Part shown: piece by piece, positions 56,901-64,000 of the stretch
How the letters are laid out: each line of letters starts with the position of its first letter
How positions within the stretch are numbered: the first letter of the stretch is position 1
Notes under the pieces: generated by a model
Seen by the model: the letters and a program-made list of their open reading frames with translations, nothing else
The model's database searches: none
Told to the model about the DNA's origin: nothing
Made by a program: the position numbers and the translations under genes
Assembly (NCBI GenBank): GCA_949317995.1
Contig: OX439044.1
Location: 31,072,733 to 31,136,732, forward strand
Direction: 5' to 3'
Length of the DNA: 64,000 bases
Origin: Acholoe squamosa
Taxonomy: Eukaryota; Annelida; Polychaeta; Phyllodocida; Polynoidae

Positions 56901-59900
56901 GCTGTAGATGATCCCCTATCTCTAACCCCCTACATTGACTGCTCATCTGCCACAACCTCCAGGTGAGAGACGTAGAAATGCAAAGGGGCCATTATTTCTA
57001 ATTCACCTTCAAAGTCTCCTTCTTATCAGTATCAAATTCAGAATGGCACGGTGGGTGATATGCCAAATGGGATGGATGATACGTGCAATGTATATATACT
57101 CCAAATATAAATGGGGATTACATTCCATGATGACATATCCCAATGTGTATCTTATTCAGATATGTCATAAGGGTCAGTGTACTTGGTTAGAACAGTATGG
57201 GTAAAGGGATCAGAACAGAGTGAATGGATTTACTCATGTTAGTTTGATCCAAAGCATATGTATGTTCTTGATAAATGATCAAGGAAATAATAAAGACCAG
57301 AAGGATACAAATTGTGAGTGACCCATGTCTTTAATAAGCTCACATGAGATAGAATCCTTGTAAACATCTAATAAATCCAGTCACATGCCTTCTAGATGGA
57401 AGGAGGCAGTGTTTTTGGTGTGATGATTGATGATATAACTTGGGAGGTTTGGGAATAATAAGTAAATAGAAATATCTGCTTGAGAGGGCTGGGAATCACA
57501 TGGTTATGTTTTTAGTGGTGGGCAGAATGTGTGGGGTTGTTTAGACATGATCAGCTTAACACATGTGGGGGGAGAGGTGGGTGTGGGATGAGGCAAGCCG
57601 CTGTAATCACGAGGTCTGGGGTAAATTATGAGCAAGGTATCTAACTCCCTCATGCAGGGGGTGGATCCTCCAGTGTAATAAATGTTGTGGTGAGTGGTGA
57701 AGGTGTAGGGTATATATTGGAAGTGGAAGTTAACTGGAGTAAATCATTGGTGAAGAATTGTTAAAGTACTGTGTGTGAGAATGATGTCAAAAGGGCATAA
57801 TACATATAGAAATACTAGCAGGAGCAGATAGGCAATGGTCAGAATCATTGCAGGATTGTAGCCTCAGGGCGTGGTCTCAATCCCCACCCCCTGGAGTTAC
57901 CTTGACAATAAGGGGGCCCCTGGAGGAGGGGGGTCGGCCCACTGTGGTGCAGGAGACATGTGAGGGGCGTAGGGGGCGTGTAGGGGTGGGACGTGGGGTC
58001 AGGAGATCTGCAAGATCCATAGACCACCGCTGGTAGGCAGGGGGTACTGGAGGAGAGGAGTTGGTTCCCACATGGACAAGTCATTATTCCAAATGCCTGC
58101 CATGGAAGCTTCTCACTCCCATCCTCCCGTATCAGGGCTGCTACAGTAGTATGTAGTACAAGACCTCCAGGGTGTGTGTACTACAGTGCAATATGTCCGC
58201 CCCCTAAATTGTCACTGATCAGTGGACCAAAAGAGGTTTAGCTCTGATCTTGTATCAAAAATGAAATGTGAACCTGAGCATAGCTGTTTTTCATTTGTTG
58301 ACATTGTTTTAGCATAAATCACATTACTAGAAATATTAGAATGCTAGAAATAGTAGGGAAGAATTCTCACATGCATCTTTTGACACCCAGGTTGTGACAT
58401 GTCCCCATGAGGGCATGCTTGAAGTAAAATGTGTGAGGGGGTAGGGGTGGCAGGACAGGGAAAAGGTCAAGTGGCCCTCAGGCTCTGTGCACGTAAAAGG
58501 GGGAGGAGAATGCATGGGTCGGTGGGTAAAACCAATCCCTCGTTGACGCCCATCAGATTTTAGATGTAACCTCAGCAGCATCGAGGACTTGTATAGCTGG
58601 AGGAGGGTGGGATCGAGTGTGCTATGTTTATGTTCAGGCCCCATCGCGCCTGTCCTGGGTTTTACACTAGAGGGAAAAGTCCTGTCCCCCCTGGAGGGGT
58701 TATGTGGGAGGGAGGGGTAGGCTGGTGATTCGATCCTGAGATGGTCCTAAGGCTGAGGGATGGAAGTTAGATCAGTGGATAGGATAGGATCAGGGGTAGA
58801 AACTAGAGGTTGCTGGCCCTCTGACACATGTTTGAGGGGGTCTTTTATTTTTGTCAACACAGCTCTACCCCCTTTTTTCTCTGTTTGCTTTTATCCTGAT
58901 GTTGGGTTAAGATGGGAGGAGAAACATTTTTAGAAACAGCTGCAACAAGATAAGTGTATATTTTGGCTACAAGTTGGAGTGCTGTTCTCGTGTCTGACTT
59001 GATAAGAAACTGTAAACTTTGCATTTAAGTGTTGTGTGTTTTGAGACGTTGCTAGGGTTTTGGTTAGTATGTTGGGCCTTAAAGGTGAGAACTGTGTACT
59101 CCTGTTAATACCAACCACACACGATAGAAACAGAAAACTTCAATTTATTTCCTCTTCGAACAGTACAATCGAGAGAAACGCTGAGGGTTTCATGCTTGAG
59201 TTTGGTTGTAATATCCCCACCCTCTCAGTTAAAATATAGATTTGCAACTATTTCCAAGAAATTACTTCTATATTAATAAACGACTAAGGAATACCCTTTA
59301 CCATGGAGACTTTATTTTCATCTGTATAGTAGACACATGGACATCTGCTGAGACCTATACCCCACTCTCCCCTCACCCCTCCACAACCTCCATCATCATC
59401 CATCATTCCTTCCACCATCTTCAAAAATTGCTGATCGAAAAAGGCGATAGTATATTATTAGCTGCGACCCATACCGTCACTGCTTGGTACATGGCTGCTG
59501 ATTGGCTGGACTTATTGTATAATATTAGGTATCACCCCGCTAATTCTCACACCTAAGGCTGCAGTCTTTCCCAAACTACCTTGGGCCCTCTTTTCATCAC
59601 ACATTGTCTTGAGTAGGCCACGCCTCAATGTTGCAACAGTGATACCATCTTCTCCTGAGGGTATTCACATAGAGCTTTTGACTTGTATGTAGATACATGG
59701 TCCTGGGTTTGGATATAATTAAGATAACTGAGGAAGCACACTCCAACTGTTCACAAAGGGAGATATGACAGGGCCATAAATCCATGTTCAAATTCATCCC
59801 AGGTGAATCCCCCACCTTTGTGTATGATAATGATAACTTAGAGCCAGGTGGGAAATACAGGGGTAACCACAATTGGCCCTAGGGACTTCTATACTCTGTC

Positions 59901-60685
59901 TTAATCATTCATTCGCTAGCGATATTGGCATTACTGATTTGGAGTACAGTGTGCAGTTCTCTAACGAATTCATAATCATTATCTCTACTGAATATTCATA
60001 AAATCTTAAATCTTGATTATGTTATAAGTTTGATTGAGGCAGTCCAGCCGCCATGATAGGCTTGGCATGGAGGTGTTCAACCTTTGGTCTGGAAAATACC
60101 TAGGTTATAACGGTCTCCTGCATCATAGCAAAGGGGATAACAAAGCTAATATCCCGAGGGCATCACTAGGTTTCCCTTTATTGATTCATATTTCTTGTGT
60201 GTAGGTACATAATAAAGGCTTTGGCAGACCTATTGAAAATAATTCTATTTCCCAGGAATTAAAAGAAATGATAGTTTCAGGGCAGATAAGGCTCATAGTT
60301 CCCATCACAAATGATAAGGCATTATGTCCTTCTCAACTTGTTGCTTATTGTGGAAATATGTAGGTCGGTGGCTTACCATAAAGCAGGTGCTCCTGGTGGT
60401 AATTAAGAACAATGGGTGTTGGCAAGAGAAGCATGACTAAGGAATATAGCTTTTCCCTTATTTAATGAAGAATATCCATTGTAAAGCCCTTCAACGTCTA
60501 GCATACATAAATCCCAAAGCATAATTTTCCTGGGCAGTGGATCCGAACAAATGAGCTCATTAGCATGGGTCTTTAATTATCATTACTTTTAGTAAATTAG
60601 GTGTGACGGGCCAAGGGTCACCTGGTTCGCAAGTCGCCCTGAGCCGAGTCCTGAAAGGTCCGGGTTCGTGCTCCTATGTTGTCAT
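53906..60685. other. Intronic, no gene seen
   Basis: A CpG-rich zone at about 55140-55870 contains one exact (55191) and one near copy of GTCGTCTGCT. Another near copy lies at 56225. No conserved coding sequence was recognised. Short tRNA B-box-like words near 60640 were rejected. Confidence 0.45.
55191..55200 (+). promoter_or_regulatory. GTCGTCTGCT motif
   Basis: Exact copy, context CAAAATGTCGTCTGCTCCAT. One-mismatch relatives follow at 55487-55496 (-) and 56225-56234 (-). Confidence 0.5.
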
Positions 60686-60743
60686 ATAATGCACCAATGC
60701 AGTGCTGGCGAGTCTACTCGCCAGCACTGCATTGGTGCATTAT
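60686..60743. repeat. Perfect 58-bp palindrome (28-bp arms, 2-nt spacer)
   Basis: ATAATGCACCAATGCAGTGC followed by TGGCGAGT (60686-60713) is matched base for base by its complement at 60716-60743, with CT between. A perfect long palindrome is expected to be unstable and to decay fast, so it is young, under conversion or functional. It shares its layout with the hairpin at 31169-31217. Confidence 0.95.
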
Positions 60744-63700
60744 GCCGACCCTTCAGTACTGTAATGCCTCTCATAGGATCAGAATGATGGATACATGCTG
60801 CCCTGGAGAAAAGACACAACCACAATTGGATGTACTGCATTTACTGCACTATATATGGTCCTTCAAGAACTATGGCATCTGCTTTGTGTCCTCACCGCCA
60901 GGTAGCAGGAGACCCTGGGGGTGGGAGGGGTGGTGAGACCCCTCTAATGATACAAAAATGTGGTACTTGGTGGCCAATTATAACTCCAGTGGCCGTGGTA
61001 ATATACGATAATACATATAGCACGGCCCCGGAACGTGGGTAATAACAGCGCGATGTAAAGTCAGAAATACGGATATTGATAAAAAGGTGCCTGATCTATT
61101 TGAAACCTTATATCCCAAGACACTCTTTCTGTTTTATGGATGCACTTATACTGTTATTGTAATAGTAAAGTATTATTGTGTCCTACCAATACAAGTTCCT
61201 TATCATTTATAGTTGTATAAATCAGGTATAGCACATGTTTTATCGGTAAACCTTGTTTCTACCTTTTTAATAATCCCCCCCTCTGTACTATGATACCGGT
61301 CAAGGTTACCAGATGATTATTGATGAAATTCTCAATAAAATGACATTTCACCATAACTTATTTCAAGCCTTGTGTCGACCACCCAGAAATAGATGTCTTT
61401 GTGCTAGATAATGCTTTCTCTAGTCAGGGGAGGGCATTATATCAGGACACGGTGGAGCTCTTCTCCAATTAATTTGTATTAATAATGCACATCATGTCCT
61501 AATTGTTAACACGTAGCGTTTTATCAACGGTCTTGTAAATAAATTGTACAAAAAGAAAGGCAACACTCCTAGGCTTGTTGATGATCTCTACTATTGAATT
61601 TACTTCCTTGAATATGATGTTCTTCAGATGCAGAAGGACGATGTGCTTTAGTGTTCTTCTCATTCTTTTCATTTCTCCCTTTACCTGTGTGCGAAAATTC
61701 CATCATTATCACTCACTTTATTCATCAGATGAAATATTAATAAACACAATCTCATGCCATTTGCGGGGCCATTTGCAATATCTTGTGATATTCAAACGTC
61801 CAAGCCCATTCTGAAACCCTATCAGACTTCAGTAGCATTACTATCCGGGATTAACATATATGTATTGCTGCATGGATATATAAAAAGGCATGGATCCTGT
61901 TACTGTGCAGAATGTCATGATCAGCCCAACCACTGTGGTTGAAATGTAGTCTGTGTACCCCCCCCCCCCCCACTATGGGCTCTCTCCTTACATGACATGG
62001 TGGTGACTGCATAGACTAACATGAAATGGTTATTGTAAACTCGACAAACCACGGTTATACATATAAGAAATAGAGGGATCTGATTACTGCAGAAACTTTG
62101 AATGTCATAGTAGAGATTGCATTCAGATGCATGCCATGCATGTGATATGCAGGTTGATACAAAGATGATTTATCATAAATACAGTCCCTGTTTCATGTTA
62201 GAGAAATTACAGGTGAAATATTGTCATTATACATTGGCATGGCAGTCCATTACGGCTTACCCTCACGTGGCAACAGTGGCATGATAAATAACATGACGAT
62301 ACTATGTCAAAGGATGATTCGGTTACAAGATAATATAGATCTCCACCCATTACCATCCCTTAAACAAATCAATGGGGTTTGTGCCTATGCATACCATCAT
62401 CTGGCACGCTTCCGTGCTAACAAAATGCCTCAAGTGCATTTCTGTTGGTCTCAAGATGTTCTTTTTTTTCAGTCCCGTCAATTTCAGCCAGTGAATACAG
62501 TATAGCATTAAATGAAGCTGTGTCCAGTGACCAGAGCCAGAATACTGTCACACGTCGATAAACAACAATAACGTGCCCACCTGGGATTTGTGAAATACAT
62601 TATATTCACACCACACGCCTGCCCTATCAGTGCCCCTCTGGGAGCAGAGTGGGCCATATTTTACGATACACATACATGTACCTTCCATCTACTAGTACTC
62701 TGTGCCTTTTAATATGGCGGGCTCTGATGGTAAAAAAGTGGGGGAGGACTATGAGGTCCTGATGGACCTGTGATCTAATCAGGATAGGTGTTGGTAGAGG
62801 ATGGGGAGATGGGAGGTGGAAGGTTACTATTTTGGCCGTCACAGTGCGCTGGGCTGATCGATCCGCAGGGCGATTTGACGGTACGTCAGCGGCATTGGTC
62901 GTTGTAACGGGTTAGCGCCTACTGCAGCGCCACCGATGGAGGGCATAGGACAGGTGTCCAGATGAAACGCTACATGAAGCTCGGATATTATCAATAGGCG
63001 GTGTGATCTAAGGGAAATAGGGTTCTCCCTCCAATATCAGATGGATGCTGGGCTAGGTAGGCCTATATGTACATATATATGTGCATTCTATAAGTTGTAT
63101 GGTAGGCTACACAACGGGGAAGAAAGCTTTGTACAACGTATATGTAGTATGCGATGTACATAAATTACTGCTTTATTTGAGATGTAGGGTATGATAGAAA
63201 AGTGTGTCTAAATGAGCAATCACCATTAATTCAAATACATGTATAAAGACAGCCAAATACACATAGACTTAGGCTAGAGTAAGCATTGAGATTCATGGGC
63301 ATTGTTACAGTGGATAGATCAAGTAAGGTTTTATTCATATAGGTTTTCCAATTATTGCTTTATGATACATATATTTAATTTGTATAAAACATTTAAGAGA
63401 ATGGTGCAAGGCTTTTTATAGAGCATTGAAAAGTACAGCGTTTGGTTGAAAATTGTCCGTCTATAAATTTCCATGTGGTTGTGCTGTCATGTCAACGTCA
63501 TGTAAATCAGACTGCCGTCTGTGTCTGCATAGCATGTCAGGGTTATGTAAACTTCACTGTCAATCATGGCGGCTTTGCGTGTCAACAACGTTAAGGACGT
63601 GTTAAACCTGCCATTGGGGAGATGGGTGGGTTGGGGGTCTCATCCTCTAATCCTCCATCTTCTAGGATTAAGGGCTGTACAGAGTAGTCAGGAAATCTGA

Positions 63701-64000
63701 CCACCCATACCCCACCATGGAGTATCTCTGACATCATCACCCATGTTGAACACAGTCCTGATAATGCACCGACTGGTATTGGTATTAGTATTTGTTTGAA
63801 GGATCTGCAACCAATGCCCTCCATCCCAATCTCTGAATCCACTCAGACTTCAGTTGTATAATAAACCTAAGCCGCTTAATGTTAGAGGTACTACTTGTGA
63901 GCTGTTCCTGGGCAAATTAATAAAGGCACGGTCGGTCATGGGTATTAATAATGGCGGGATTAGTGACCAAGGGTTGTTGAGATTTTAATTACTGGGTTCG
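60744..64000. other. Intronic or downstream DNA, no gene seen
   Basis: C14 at 61958-61971. A CpG-rich patch lies at about 62850-62940. No exon, RNA gene or mobile element was recognised up to the window edge. Confidence 0.5.

Larger units (their letters stand above)
3929..64000 (+). other. Inferred giant first intron of the ephrin gene
   Basis: It starts with a consensus donor (GTGAGT). No reading frame in the rest of the window resembles an ephrin receptor-binding domain exon or any other conserved protein. The simplest reading is one intron of more than 60 kb, and the motif clusters and repeats below would lie in it. The alternative is that the ephrin is short and an unrecognised exon was missed, or that other genes with tiny exons intervene. 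Confidence 0.5.

Noticed and set aside
60600..60672. tRNA B-box-like words (GGTTCGCAAGTC, GGGTTCGTGCTCC)
   Set aside because: No A box at the right distance and no cloverleaf could be drawn.

Overview
The window is animal nuclear DNA. It has intron-exon structure, long non-coding stretches, short non-autonomous DNA transposons, minisatellites, microsatellites and recurrent C/G homopolymers, and no prokaryotic gene arrangement. The two genes that can be recognised are metazoan: a leprecan/CRTAP-type (prolyl 3-hydroxylase family) gene and an ephrin. The repeat style (MITE-like hairpins, minisatellites inside an intron, many TACATGTA-like words) suggests a marine invertebrate, possibly amphioxus-like or an ambulacrarian. 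That is an impression and not a determination.

Layout. At 1-2557 lies the start of intron 1 of the P3H/CRTAP-like gene (minus strand). It contains a broken non-LTR retrotransposon fragment (544-1078) and a tight cluster of three perfect CRE palindromes (1350-1407). Exon 1 of that gene is 2558-3013. About 0.8 kb of promoter DNA (3014-3827) separates its ATG from the ATG of a plus-strand ephrin, whose first coding exon is 3828-3928. The two genes are therefore head to head and probably share a bidirectional promoter. I see no further ephrin exon, so 3929-64000 is read as the ephrin's very large first intron. Vertebrate ephrin genes also have long first introns.

The intron falls into zones. 4-12.5 kb is mostly featureless. 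12.59-16.32 kb is a 3.7-kb element with long terminal inverted repeats that enclose two minisatellites (about 30 x 38/29 bp and 14 x 134 bp). 16.3-30 kb carries small direct repeats, a GGCGTACGCC palindrome cluster, paired ETS sites, two MITEs, a (TA)42 microsatellite, a CpG-undepleted islet and a hairpin element. 30.7-39.1 kb holds ten exact copies of the 9-mer GAGCAGCTC/GAGCTGCTC and a triple GGATTATCGC (Otx/K50 homeodomain-type) cluster. 39-64 kb holds a near-palindromic MITE, several hairpins, a textbook recursive-splicing (ratchet) site at 43.99 kb and a strong but orphan 3' splice site at 49.6 kb.

The most surprising signal is a 10-mer, GTCGTCTGCT (extended AAAWKGTCGTCTGCTY). I counted 12 exact copies plus several one-mismatch copies on both strands between 16.8 and 56.2 kb, against about 0.12 expected by chance. 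Its flanks are otherwise unrelated, so it looks more like a dispersed regulatory or structural site than a transposon remnant. No RNA genes, CRISPR arrays, or complete transposase or reverse transcriptase genes were found.
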